NCBI GenBank assembly: GCA_964243985.1
Contig: CAXTHJ010000031.1
Span: 1 to 30,945 of the forward strand
Direction: 5' to 3'
Length of the DNA stretch: 30,945 nt
From: CAIOYC01 sp964243985
Lineage (GTDB): Bacteria; Pseudomonadota; Alphaproteobacteria; Caulobacterales; Caulobacteraceae
The position numbers and the translations under genes were made by a program. Under the pieces are notes generated by a model that ran no database searches, was not told the DNA's origin, and saw only the letters and a program-made list of their open reading frames with translations. Shown here in pieces: positions 1 to 7,867 of this stretch. The stretch's first letter is position 1; each line of letters begins with the position of its first letter.

Positions 1-2403
1 GCCGAAGCTGAGCGCGCCAAGGCCGATGGCGAGGTGGAGCGCCTCGCCGCCGAAGCTGCCGCCGACGCCGCGCGCCGCCAATCCGTCTTGCAAGCCTTGG
101 AGCAGGCGGAGGCGCTCTTCCGCGGTGCGCGCTCCCGGGTCGAAGAACATCAGGGCCGCCTGAACCGCACCCACCAGGCCGTGGAGCGGGCGGAGGCGGA
201 CCTCGCGGGTCTCGCGGCCGCAGACCCCAACCGGGCGGGGGCGGACCTGGCGCTGGACGCCGCCAAGATGCACCTCGACAGCGCGCGCACCGCCGTTGAC
301 GCCGCTGAAACTGAACCCGCCACCGCGATCGACGCAGAATCCAAAGCCCGCGACGTCGCACGCAAAGCCGAGGATGCGCTGCGCCAGCTTCATACCGAAG
401 CCGAGGGCCTCAAGCGCCTGTTGGAAAGCGGGGGTACAACGGACTATCCGCCGGCGCTCGACCAGGTGAACCCCGATCGGGGCTACGAAGCCGCCCTGGC
501 GGCGGCGTTGGGCGAAGACCTCGACGCCGCGCTCGACCCCCGCGCCCCGGCCTACTGGGCCGGCGCGGACGCCGCCCTGCCCCGCTGGCCGAAGGGCGCG
601 GAGCCTTTGGCCAATCTGGTGAAGGCGCCTCCCGCCTTGGCCGCCCGCCTGGCGCTGGTGGCCTTGGTGGATCGGGCCGATGGGGAGCGGCTCCGCGCCA
701 TCGCCCCCGTAGGCGCGCGGCTGGTTTCCAAAGAAGGCGATCTTTGGCGCTGGGACGGCTTCACCGTGCGCGCCGAAGCGCCCAAGCCCGCCGCCGCCCG
801 GCTGGCGCAGCGGGGCCGCTTGGCGGAGTTGGAGGCGGCCATCGCCGACGCTGAACCAGATCACGCCAAGGCAACCATCCTCTATTGCGCCGCGCAAGAG
901 GCGATGCGCGCCGCCGAAGACGCCTTGAAGATCGCCCGCGTCGCCCCGCCGCTGGCTGAGCGGGCTCTGACGCAAGCGCGGGAGGCGGTGGAGAAACTGG
1001 CGCGGGAGGATGCGCGTCGGGACGCCCAGCGCCAATCCCTCGCAGACACCATCGCCCGCTTCCAAACCGAGGCCAAAGAAGCCGCCCTCGCCCTAGCCGC
1101 CAGCCGCCCAGAAGCGGAACAGGCCGAGGCGGCGCTGAAGGCTCTTCGCGCCAAGCCTCCGGCCGAGCCTGGTCAGCACGCCGCCGCCCTCACATCAGTC
1201 CGCGCCGCCGCCGCCGTGGGCCGTGAGGGAGAAAGCCGTGCGCGCGCCGCTTTGGAGCAGGAGCAGCGGGCTAAAGAGGGACGGCTCCGTCGCCGTGAAG
1301 GTCTCGCCCGCGACCACGGGGACTGGGCCAAACGGGCGGAAGCGGCGCAAAAACGGATCGCCGCCCTGGATCAGGATCAGGCGAAAGCGACCACGGCGCT
1401 GCGGGCCGCGGAAGACGCGCCCGCCTCGGTGCAGGACCGCATCGAAAAGCTGCTGGCCGAATTTTCCGCCGCTGAAACCCGTCGAACCAAGGCCGCAGAC
1501 GCCTTGGCCTCAGCCGATACAGCGAATCAGGCGGCAGACCGCGCCCTTCGCGCCGCAGAGACCGCCGCCTCCAGCGCCCGCGAAGCCCGCGCCGCCTCGG
1601 ACGCCCGTCTGATCGGCGCGCAGGAACGGGCGGCGGCGGCGACGGAGCAGGTGCGGCAATCTGCGCGCATCGAGCCAGAAGCCCTGGGCGAACGCCTGCG
1701 GGCAGACGCTGTCGCCATCCCCGCCGACGCGCAGGGAGTCGAATCGCACATCGCCAACCTGGAGCGGGAGCGAGATGCGCTAGGCGCCGTGAACCTCCGC
1801 GCCGACGAAGAAGCCGGGGAAGTGGGCGAACGCCTGCAGACCATGGGCGCCGAGCGGGCCGACCTCACCGGCGCCATCGCGCGCCTCCGCGCCGGGATTA
1901 ACGAACTGAACGAGGAGGGCCGCGAGCGCCTGCAAGCTGCTTTTGGCCTGATCAACGAGAGCTTCAAAGCTTTGTTCGACACCCTGTTCGAGGGCGGTCA
2001 GGCCGAGTTGCGCCTGGTCGAATCGGAGGACCCCCTGGAAGCGGGCCTGGAGATCTTCGCCTGTCCCCCCGGCAAACGCATGGCGGTGATGAGCCTGATG
2101 AGCGGCGGCGAGCAGGCGCTCACCGCCACCGCCCTGATCTTTGCCGTTTTCTTGGCCAACCCCTCCCCCATCTGCGTCTTGGACGAGGTGGACGCGCCCT
2201 TGGACGACGCCAACGTGGACCGCTTTTGCAAGATGCTGGACGAGATGCGGCGGCGCACTCAGACGCGCTTCATCGCCATCACCCACAATCCGGTCACCAT
2301 GTCCCGGGTCGACCGACTCTACGGCGTCACTATGCCCGAGCGTGGCGTGTCGCAGCTCGTATCTGTGGACCTTCGCCAGGCCGAAGCACTGGCGGCCGAA
2401 TAA
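1..2403 (+). CDS. smc: Chromosome segregation protein SMC, C-terminal part (5' end outside window)
   Basis: SMC forms the ring-shaped ATPase core of the condensin-like complex that compacts and separates chromosomes. About 800 residues are visible and the frame is open from base 1, so the start and the N-terminal Walker A head lie upstream. A globular segment at about bp 430-790 (around YPPALDQVNPDRGYEAALA), between two Ala/Glu/Arg-rich coiled coils, is the hinge. The C-terminal ATPase half-head follows: the ABC signature LMSGGEQALTATAL near bp 2095-2136, Walker B ICVLDEVDAPLDD near 2170-2208, and the ITHNP switch motif near 2278. The gene ends with TAA 130 bp before atpI. RecN and Rad50 were considered, but the C-terminal LDEVDAPLDDANV plus hinge layout is typical of SMC. 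The identity is firm; only the true start is missing. Confidence 0.95.
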   Translation, partial: AEAERAKADGEVERLAAEAAADAARRQSVLQALEQAEALFRGARSRVEEHQGRLNRTHQAVERAEADLAGLAAADPNRAGADLALDAAKMHLDSARTAVDAAETEPATAIDAESKARDVARKAEDALRQLHTEAEGLKRLLESGGTTDYPPALDQVNPDRGYEAALAAALGEDLDAALDPRAPAYWAGADAALPRWPKGAEPLANLVKAPPALAARLALVALVDRADGERLRAIAPVGARLVSKEGDLWRWDGFTVRAEAPKPAAARLAQRGRLAELEAAIADAEPDHAKATILYCAAQEAMRAAEDALKIARVAPPLAERALTQAREAVEKLAREDARRDAQRQSLADTIARFQTEAKEAALALAASRPEAEQAEAALKALRAKPPAEPGQHAAALTSVRAAAAVGREGESRARAALEQEQRAKEGRLRRREGLARDHGDWAKRAEAAQKRIAALDQDQAKATTALRAAEDAPASVQDRIEKLLAEFSAAETRRTKAADALASADTANQAADRALRAAETAASSAREARAASDARLIGAQERAAAATEQVRQSARIEPEALGERLRADAVAIPADAQGVESHIANLERERDALGAVNLRADEEAGEVGERLQTMGAERADLTGAIARLRAGINELNEEGRERLQAAFGLINESFKALFDTLFEGGQAELRLVESEDPLEAGLEIFACPPGKRMAVMSLMSGGEQALTATALIFAVFLANPSPICVLDEVDAPLDDANVDRFCKMLDEMRRRTQTRFIAITHNPVTMSRVDRLYGVTMPERGVSQLVSVDLRQAEALAAE

Positions 2404-2443
2404 ACTTAGCCATATCAGACGTTTAAGATAAAAAACGCGCGCC

Positions 2444-2470
2444 TTGACGATCCACGCCGGTCTCTATAGG
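2444..2470 (+). promoter_or_regulatory. Candidate housekeeping promoter of the Fo-ATP synthase operon
   Basis: TTGACGA at 2444-2450 is followed after 12 nt by TCTATAGG at 2463-2470. The Caulobacter sigma-73 consensus is TTGACGS, 10-14 nt, then GCTANAWC, so the -35 is near perfect and the -10 shares the central CTATA. Transcription would begin near 2477, giving a leader of about 55 nt before atpI. It is the best promoter-like sequence between smc and atpI. The assignment rests on pattern matching only. Confidence 0.5.
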
Positions 2471-2532
2471 TTCCGCCGCGTTCGAGGGACGCGCGAAAGC
2501 GTAGGCCCTGCTCATCGCATTGTAAGCCGGTC

Positions 2533-2898
2533 ATGCCTTCTCCCGACGACCTGCGCCGCCAAGAGGCGCTCGGCCGCCTCAACGAGCAGGCAAGGGCCTT
2601 CGAAGCGCGCAATCGGCCTCCGGCGTCGTCCCATGCGGCGGGGGAGCGGGCGGTCAGTCAGGCCTATCGGATCATCGCCGAACTGATCGGCGGCGTTTTG
2701 GTGGGATTGGCGGCGGGGTTCATTTTCGACCAGGTCTTTAAGACCACGCCGTGGGGTTTAGTGGGGGGAGTCCTTGCCGGATTCGCCCTGTCCATTTGGA
2801 TGGCGCGGCGCACGGCCAATCGGCTGATGGCGCTGGCCAAGAGTGATGCGGCGCCGATCCCTTCGGTTCCGTTCGATGACGACGACGAGGAGCGATAA
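2533..2898 (+). CDS. atpI: ATP synthase accessory protein AtpI
   Basis: This is a 121-residue membrane protein. AtpI proteins are non-structural and help assemble the c-ring or supply cations to the Fo sector. A hydrophilic N-terminus (residues 1-45) is followed by two membrane helices at roughly 47-68 and 73-92, with the family-typical glycine-rich run IGGVLVGLAAGFIFDQVF, and then an acidic tail ending DDDDEER. The ATG has only a weak ribosome-binding site. The gene is the first of the Fo operon, 6 bp before atpB, which is the usual position in alphaproteobacteria. Identification rests on the fold pattern plus position. Confidence 0.88.
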   Translation: MPSPDDLRRQEALGRLNEQARAFEARNRPPASSHAAGERAVSQAYRIIAELIGGVLVGLAAGFIFDQVFKTTPWGLVGGVLAGFALSIWMARRTANRLMALAKSDAAPIPSVPFDDDDEER

Positions 2899-2904
2899 GG
2901 CCCG

Positions 2905-3693
2905 ATGGCCGCGGACCCGATTCATCAGTTCCAGATTTCCAAGATCATCGATTTTGGACAGGTGAACCTTCCCCTGATCGGCAAGACCGATCTGGCGTTC
3001 ACCAACTCGCATCTGGCCATGACCATCGCCTTTTTGGCGATCGTCCTCTTCATGACCATTGTCACCGCCAACATGAAGGTGGTGCCGACGCGCACCCAGG
3101 CGGTGGGCGAGACCCTTTTCAGCATGATCGACAACCTCGGCGAATCGATCATCGGGCATGAGGGCAAGGCGCTGTTTCCCTTCGTCTTCACCGTGTTCAG
3201 CTTCATCCTGGCGATGAACGTCCTGGGCCTGCTCCTCACCTTCACGGTGACATCGCAGCTGGCCATCACCGCGACCTTCGCCGTCCTGACCATTGGTCTT
3301 GTGCTGATCATCGGCTTCTTCAAGCACGGGTTCGGCTTCTTCAAGCTGTTCGTACCGTCCGGCGTGCCGTGGGTGCTCCTGCCGGTGATCGTGTTGATCG
3401 AGTTCGTCTCCTTCCTCTTACGGCCCGTCACCCTAGCGCTGCGTTTGTTCGGCAATATGCTGGGCGGGCACGTGGCTCTGAAGGTGTTCGCGGGCTTCGT
3501 GGTGGCCCTGGGCGCCCTCGCCGCCGGGGGCGGTTTCGGCTATCTCGGCATTCCAGGCGCGGGATTATCCCTGGCCATGGTGGTCGCGCTCACCGCCCTC
3601 GAGTGCCTGGTCGCCTTCCTGCAAGCCTTCGTTTTCGCCGTTCTGACCTGCATCTACCTCAACGATGTGGTCAACCTCGGTCACGGCCACTAA
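2905..3693 (+). CDS. atpB: F1Fo ATP synthase subunit a
   Basis: Subunit a (262 aa) forms the two proton half-channels next to the c-ring in the inner membrane. The sequence has several membrane helices and the hallmark LRPVTLALRLFGNMLGGH at about residues 172-189. Arg180 corresponds to the essential arginine that faces the c-ring carboxylate (E. coli Arg210). The C-terminal helix motif AFLQAFVFAVLTCIYLNDV is also typical. The ATG is preceded by AAGG formed by the atpI stop codon region, so the two genes are closely coupled. The length is normal for alphaproteobacteria. Confidence 0.97.
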   Translation: MAADPIHQFQISKIIDFGQVNLPLIGKTDLAFTNSHLAMTIAFLAIVLFMTIVTANMKVVPTRTQAVGETLFSMIDNLGESIIGHEGKALFPFVFTVFSFILAMNVLGLLLTFTVTSQLAITATFAVLTIGLVLIIGFFKHGFGFFKLFVPSGVPWVLLPVIVLIEFVSFLLRPVTLALRLFGNMLGGHVALKVFAGFVVALGALAAGGGFGYLGIPGAGLSLAMVVALTALECLVAFLQAFVFAVLTCIYLNDVVNLGHGH

Positions 3694-3737
3694 AACGCCG
3701 GACCTTTCTTCAACCTGCCTCTATTCAATAGGACGAA

Positions 3738-3971
3738 ATGAACACCATGGGACCTGAAGCAGCAAAGCTCATCGGCGCCGGCCTGGCGACCCTCGGCATG
3801 ATTGGCGCCGGCATCGGCGTCGGCAACATCTTCGGCAGCTTCCTGAACGGAGCGCTGAGGAACCCCGCCGCCGCCGCCAGCCAGATCGGCAACCTGTTCG
3901 TGGGCGCCGCCTTGGCTGAAGCCCTCGGCATCCTGTCCTTCGTGCTCGGCATTCTGCTGAAGTACGGCTGA
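3738..3971 (+). CDS. atpE: F1Fo ATP synthase subunit c
   Basis: This 77-residue hairpin protein makes up the rotating c-ring of Fo. Helix 1 carries the glycine motif GAGIGVGN (residues 23-30), the polar loop is RNPAA (41-45), and helix 2 contains the proton-carrying carboxylate Glu61 in AALAEALGIL. The start ATG at 3738 has a good AGGA site at 3730-3733; a second ATG at 3747 is possible but lacks one. I see no obvious sodium-binding signature, so proton coupling is assumed. It sits between subunits a and b', the standard alphaproteobacterial order. Confidence 0.97.
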   Translation: MNTMGPEAAKLIGAGLATLGMIGAGIGVGNIFGSFLNGALRNPAAAASQIGNLFVGAALAEALGILSFVLGILLKYG

Positions 3972-4035
3972 GCCACGATCCCCGTCAGCGCGGCGGCGAT
4001 GAGCCCCGCGCGACCTTTTGCCGACGGATGATCTG

Positions 4036-4641
4036 ATGGCCGTAAACGTAGAAACAGTCGCCCATCCGCCCACCGCTGAGCGGGCCGCGGAGAACGACGC
4101 GACGACGATCGGTCAGCACTCGACCACGGCGTCCACTGAACAGGCGGCGGTATCGTCCGGCCTGCCCCAGTTCCAGTTCCAGCACTGGCCGGGTCAGATC
4201 GCCTATCTGCTGATCCTGTTCGCGCTCCTCTACATCCTGATGTCGCGGGTGTTCACGCCCCGCATCCGCAAGATCTTCGACGAGCGCCGCCAGACCATCA
4301 ACGAAGCGCTCACCAGCGCCCGCGCGGTGCAGACCGAAGCCGCCGTTCACGCCGAGGACGCCCGTCGCGCCCTCCACGACGCCCGCACCCAGGCGCACAA
4401 GACCGCGACGGACGCAAAGTCCAAGGCGTTCGAGGCCGCAAAGGCGCGTCAGGGGACTCTGGAAACCGAACTGAACCTCAAGCTTTCGGCGGCCGAAAGC
4501 CGTATCCGCGCCTCCCGCGATCAAGCCATGGCCGGCGTTGCGTCGATCGCGAGCGATACGGCCAACGCGATTGTCGAGAAGCTGACCGGCGTGGCGGTCG
4601 GGCCTAATGAGGCGGGCGTCGCCTCGCCGGTGGAGGGTTAG
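4036..4641 (+). CDS. atpG: F1Fo ATP synthase subunit b'
   Basis: Subunit b' pairs with b to form the peripheral stalk that holds F1 against rotation. From the ATG chosen it has 201 residues: a polar 55-residue N-terminus, one membrane helix around GQIAYLLILFALLYILMSRV, then a long charged Ala-rich coiled coil. ATG 4036 is preferred over an in-frame TTG at 4018, because it is a stronger codon with a GGA eight bases before it. The extended polar N-terminus before the membrane helix is typical of b' rather than b. The b' gene is variously named atpG, atpF2 or atpX, so the symbol is conventional. Confidence 0.88.
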   Translation: MAVNVETVAHPPTAERAAENDATTIGQHSTTASTEQAAVSSGLPQFQFQHWPGQIAYLLILFALLYILMSRVFTPRIRKIFDERRQTINEALTSARAVQTEAAVHAEDARRALHDARTQAHKTATDAKSKAFEAAKARQGTLETELNLKLSAAESRIRASRDQAMAGVASIASDTANAIVEKLTGVAVGPNEAGVASPVEG

Positions 4642-4644
4642 TCG

Positions 4645-5160
4645 ATGCCAGCCTTCTTTGAAGCTGAGTTCTGGAGCCTTGCCAATCCCGAGCTTTGGGT
4701 GGCGGTAGGGCTAATCGCCTTCCTAGCGATCATCTACCTGACCGGCGCGCACAAGATCGCCCTGGGATCGCTCGACGCCAAGTCCAAGGCGATCCAAGAC
4801 AACCTCGACGAGGCCGCCCGCATCCGCAAGGAAGCCGAAGCCATGCTGGTGGATATCCGCGCGCAGCGGGACGTGGCCGAGGCGCAGGGGCGTCAGATGC
4901 TGGCCGAAGCCGAAGCCGAGGCCAAACGCCTGGGCGAAGAAGCCAAGGTGAAGCTGGAGGAACAGATCGCCCGCCGCACCGCCTTGGCCGACCGCCGTAT
5001 CGCCACCGCCGAAGCCCAAGCCGCCCAGGACGTGAAAGCCGCCGCCGCCGACCTCGCCGCCGAGATGGCCGAGACGGTGCTGAAAGCCCGCATCGCCCTC
5101 GCCAAATCCGATCCTCTGGTGGACAGGGCGGTTAGCGAACTAGCCGGCCGGTTGCAGTAG
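4645..5160 (+). CDS. atpF: F1Fo ATP synthase subunit b
   Basis: This is the second peripheral-stalk subunit (171 aa). A short N-terminus (MPAFFEAEFWSLANPELWVA) leads into one membrane helix at about residues 17-36 and then a continuous coiled coil rich in Ala, Glu, Lys and Arg. The ATG has a strong GGAGG site within the 3' end of the b' gene and starts 3 bp after its stop, so the two stalk genes are coupled. The operon ends here: F1 genes (atpHAGDC) do not follow, as expected for alphaproteobacteria, where they form a separate locus. The 59-bp gap to the converging aldo/keto reductase gene holds only a 5-bp hairpin (5196-5208) without a U-tract, so no clear terminator. Confidence 0.93.
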   Translation: MPAFFEAEFWSLANPELWVAVGLIAFLAIIYLTGAHKIALGSLDAKSKAIQDNLDEAARIRKEAEAMLVDIRAQRDVAEAQGRQMLAEAEAEAKRLGEEAKVKLEEQIARRTALADRRIATAEAQAAQDVKAAAADLAAEMAETVLKARIALAKSDPLVDRAVSELAGRLQ

Positions 5161-5219
5161 ACGCTGCAACGACCAATTCCGCGCCGAGATCACCCTCAGC
5201 CCCGCTGAAGCGTGATTCG

Positions 5220-6098
5220 CTAGGCGCCGATCTGATCGAGGTCAGCGAGAATGTCCGGCGGGATCAGAAGGGCCGCCGCCGCAAGATTTTCGCCTAGGTG
5301 ATCAAGGGACGAGGTGCCCGGAATCAACAAGATGTTGTCAGAACGCTCCAACAGCCAGGCCAGCGCGGTCTGCATCGGCGTGGCTCCCAGCGCCTTCGCC
5401 GCCCGATCCAGCGCTTCCGACTGCAGCGGCGCAAAACCGCCGAGGGGGAAGAAGGGCACATAGGCGATCCCCGCCGCCGCCATCTCGTCGACCAGGGCGT
5501 CATCCTCACGATGGGCGAGGTTGTAGAGGTTCTGCACGCACACAACCTCGGCGATGCCCCGCGCCTCGGCCACTTGTTTGGAGGTGACGTTGCTGACGCC
5601 AAGATGTCGGATTAACCCCTGGCGCTGCAGTTCCGCCAAGGCGGTGAACGGCGCCTCAATCGAGCCTTCGGCCGGTCCAGGACCCGCACCGCCGCCCATG
5701 TGGCGATAGTTCACCACGTCCATGGCCTCGACATCGAGGTTTCTGAGATTGTCGTACACCGCGGAGGTCAACTCCTCCGCCGACATCGCCACATTCCACG
5801 AGCCGTCCTCGCCCCGCTTGGCGCCGACCTTGGTGACCAGCGTCAGGTGATCGGGATAGGGATGCAGCGCCTGCTTGATGATCTTGTTCACCACGTGCGG
5901 GCCGTAGAAGTCGCTGGTGTCGATATGATCAACCCCCGCCTCCACCGCCGCGCGCAGGACCGCTACACACGCCGCCTCGTCCTTAGGCGGCCCGAACACG
6001 TGCGGCCCGGCCAGCTGCATCGCGCCATAGCCCATTCGGTTCACCGTCGGGCCGCCGGGAAAGGTGAAGCTGCCGCCAAGCTTGGACGTTGATGTCAT
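5220..6098 (-). CDS. Aldo/keto reductase family oxidoreductase
   Basis: This is a 292-residue NADPH-dependent oxidoreductase of the AKR superfamily, a single TIM barrel in the cytosol. The catalytic tetrad is complete: Asp60 and Tyr65 in HIDTSDFYGP, Lys90 in LVTKVG, and His133 in YRHMGGG. A cofactor-binding segment is seen near IPGTSSLDHLGENL toward the C-terminus. The ATG has a GGAG site 7 bases upstream. It starts 49 bp downstream of gcvPB on the same strand, so read-through from the glycine operon is possible, but nothing ties its function to glycine. The substrate cannot be told from sequence. It resembles the YdbC-like group of AKRs. Confidence 0.92.
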   Translation of the reverse strand: MTSTSKLGGSFTFPGGPTVNRMGYGAMQLAGPHVFGPPKDEAACVAVLRAAVEAGVDHIDTSDFYGPHVVNKIIKQALHPYPDHLTLVTKVGAKRGEDGSWNVAMSAEELTSAVYDNLRNLDVEAMDVVNYRHMGGGAGPGPAEGSIEAPFTALAELQRQGLIRHLGVSNVTSKQVAEARGIAEVVCVQNLYNLAHREDDALVDEMAAAGIAYVPFFPLGGFAPLQSEALDRAAKALGATPMQTALAWLLERSDNILLIPGTSSLDHLGENLAAAALLIPPDILADLDQIGA

Positions 6099-6147
6099 GA
6101 CGATCTCCAGATGATGGAGTTTATTAACGCATCAGCAGCGGTTTCGG

Positions 6148-7740
6148 CTACTCAGCCGCCATCATCGGCGTTTGCGGCGCGCTCCAACGCAGGCGGGGCT
6201 TGCGGGCAGCGAGGGTTTCATCGAGGCGCTTCAGCGGCGCATGGTAGGGCGCACCCTTGAACCGATCCACGTCTCCGGCCTTTGCTGCGCGCGCCAGCGC
6301 CAGCAGCGCATCGGCAAACCGATCGAGCTCTGCCTTGCTTTCCGTCTCGGTCGGCTCGATCAGCATGGCGCCGTGGACCACTAGGGGGAAATACATGGTC
6401 ATGGGGTGGAAGCCTTCATCGATCATGGCCTTGGCGAAGTCGAGGGTGGTGACGCCGGTGCCCTCCAGCCAGGTGTCGTCGAACAGAGCCTCGTGCATGC
6501 AGGGCCCGTCGGGGAAGGCGGGGGACATTTCGGCGGAGAGGCGCGCTTTCAGGTAGTTGGCGTTCAAGACCGCATCCTCGGCCACTTGGCGCAGGCCGTC
6601 GGCGCCGTGGCTCAGCATGTAGGCGTAGGCGCGCACGTACATGCCCATCTGGCCATGGAAGGCGCACATGCGGCCGAAGGCTTGGCGGCCGAACGCGGTC
6701 TCCGCCCCCTCGTCCGCGTGTTCGATCAGCTCAAACCCGTCCTCGCCGTGCGTGATCCAGGGGAGCGGCGCGAACGGCGCCAGAGCCTCAGACAGCACCA
6801 CCGGCCCCGCGCCCGGTCCGCCGCCGCCGTGGGGGGTGGAGAAGGTCTTGTGCAGATTGATGTGCATGGCGTCGACGCCGAGGTCGCCCGGCCGCACCCG
6901 CCCAACGATAGCGTTGAAGTTGGCCCCGTCAGCGTAGAAATAAGCCCCGGCCTCGTGGGTCAGACGGGCGATCTCTATGATGTCCCGCTCGAACAGGCCG
7001 CAGGTGTTGGGGTTGGTGACCATGATGGCCGCCACATGAGGGCCGAGCTTGGCCGCGAGATCGGCCAGGTCGACGCGCCCGTCCGCCGTCTGCCCGATCT
7101 CCTGGACCGTATAGCCGCAGAAGGCGGCGGTGGCGGGATTGGTGCCGTGGGCGGAGGTCGGGGTCAGGACGGTCTTGCGGCTCCCCTGCCCGTTCGCCTC
7201 ATGAGCGGCGCGGATGGCGAGGACGCCGCACAGCTCCCCGTGCGCGCCGGCCTTGGGCGAGAGCGCCACCGCCGGCATCCCGGTCAAGGTCTTCAGCCAG
7301 TGCGCCAGCCGATCCATCAGCTCGATTGCCCCCTGGACGCTGGATTGCGGCTGCAGCGGATGGATGTCGGAAAAGCCCGGCAGACGCGCCATCTTCTCGT
7401 TCAGGCGCGGGTTGTGCTTCATGGTGCAGGAGCCGAGGGGATAAAGCGCAAGGTCGATGGCATGGTTCTTCTGGCTGAGCCGCACGTAGTGACGCACGGT
7501 TTCCGGCTCCGAAAGGCCGGGCAGGCCGATGGGCGCGGTGCGGACGAGGTCGCCCAGATCGTCGGCGACGCCGGGCTCGGCTTCCGGCAGATCGACGCCG
7601 CTCTTGTCCCAACCGCCGAGCTCGAAGATCAACGCTTCGTCCTGTAACAGGCCGCGCGCGCCGGTGAGGGTGGGATGGACGTAGTCGTTGAAGGGTTCCT
7701 CACCCGCACGCGTAGGCCGTCCGATGGAATTCATCGCCAT
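6148..7740 (-). CDS. gcvPB: Glycine dehydrogenase (decarboxylating) subunit 2
   Basis: GcvPB is the PLP-bearing half of the split P protein, which decarboxylates glycine and passes the methylamine to lipoyl-GcvH. It has 530 residues, near the family norm of about 490-530. The PLP lysine is Lys298 in HINLHKTFSTPHGGGGPG, preceded by the substrate/PLP motif TPTSAHGTNPA (193-203) and DGANFNAIVG (271-280). ATG 7740 is chosen over the ATG two codons later, because AGGAG lies 7 bases upstream of it. That site touches the end of a palindromic repeat (7751-7852), which may affect translation. It is the last glycine-cleavage gene of the operon. Confidence 0.96.
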   Translation of the reverse strand: MAMNSIGRPTRAGEEPFNDYVHPTLTGARGLLQDEALIFELGGWDKSGVDLPEAEPGVADDLGDLVRTAPIGLPGLSEPETVRHYVRLSQKNHAIDLALYPLGSCTMKHNPRLNEKMARLPGFSDIHPLQPQSSVQGAIELMDRLAHWLKTLTGMPAVALSPKAGAHGELCGVLAIRAAHEANGQGSRKTVLTPTSAHGTNPATAAFCGYTVQEIGQTADGRVDLADLAAKLGPHVAAIMVTNPNTCGLFERDIIEIARLTHEAGAYFYADGANFNAIVGRVRPGDLGVDAMHINLHKTFSTPHGGGGPGAGPVVLSEALAPFAPLPWITHGEDGFELIEHADEGAETAFGRQAFGRMCAFHGQMGMYVRAYAYMLSHGADGLRQVAEDAVLNANYLKARLSAEMSPAFPDGPCMHEALFDDTWLEGTGVTTLDFAKAMIDEGFHPMTMYFPLVVHGAMLIEPTETESKAELDRFADALLALARAAKAGDVDRFKGAPYHAPLKRLDETLAARKPRLRWSAPQTPMMAAE

Positions 7741-7750
7741 GAAGCAACTC

Positions 7751-7852
7751 CTGTCATTTCGGCCGTAGCGAGGCGAAGCGCCGGGACCCAGAGCGGCCGT
7801 GCTCCGGTCCTGGGTCTTGGACCGACGGCTATGCCGCCGTCCAAGGTGACAG
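7751..7852. repeat. Palindromic intergenic repeat between gcvPA and gcvPB
   Basis: The ends are inverted copies: CTGTCA at 7751-7756 and TGACAG at 7847-7852, with GACCCAG/CTGGGTC facing each other further in (about 7785-7791 and 7809-7815). The right half also folds on itself (TTGGAC at 7817-7822 with GTCCAA at 7839-7844), and the left half does so more weakly. It fills most of the 127-bp gap between the two P-protein genes. On the minus strand its end gives the TGACAG that runs into the gcvPB AGGAG site. Such elements are common extragenic repeats in Caulobacterales; that family assignment is from memory. Confidence 0.75.
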
Positions 7853-7867
7853 GAAAATAGGTGAAGA

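Noticed and set aside
5161..5219. Possible terminator between atpF and the aldo/keto reductase gene
   Set aside because: Only a 5-bp stem (TCAGC/GCTGA) with a 3-nt loop and no U-tract is present.
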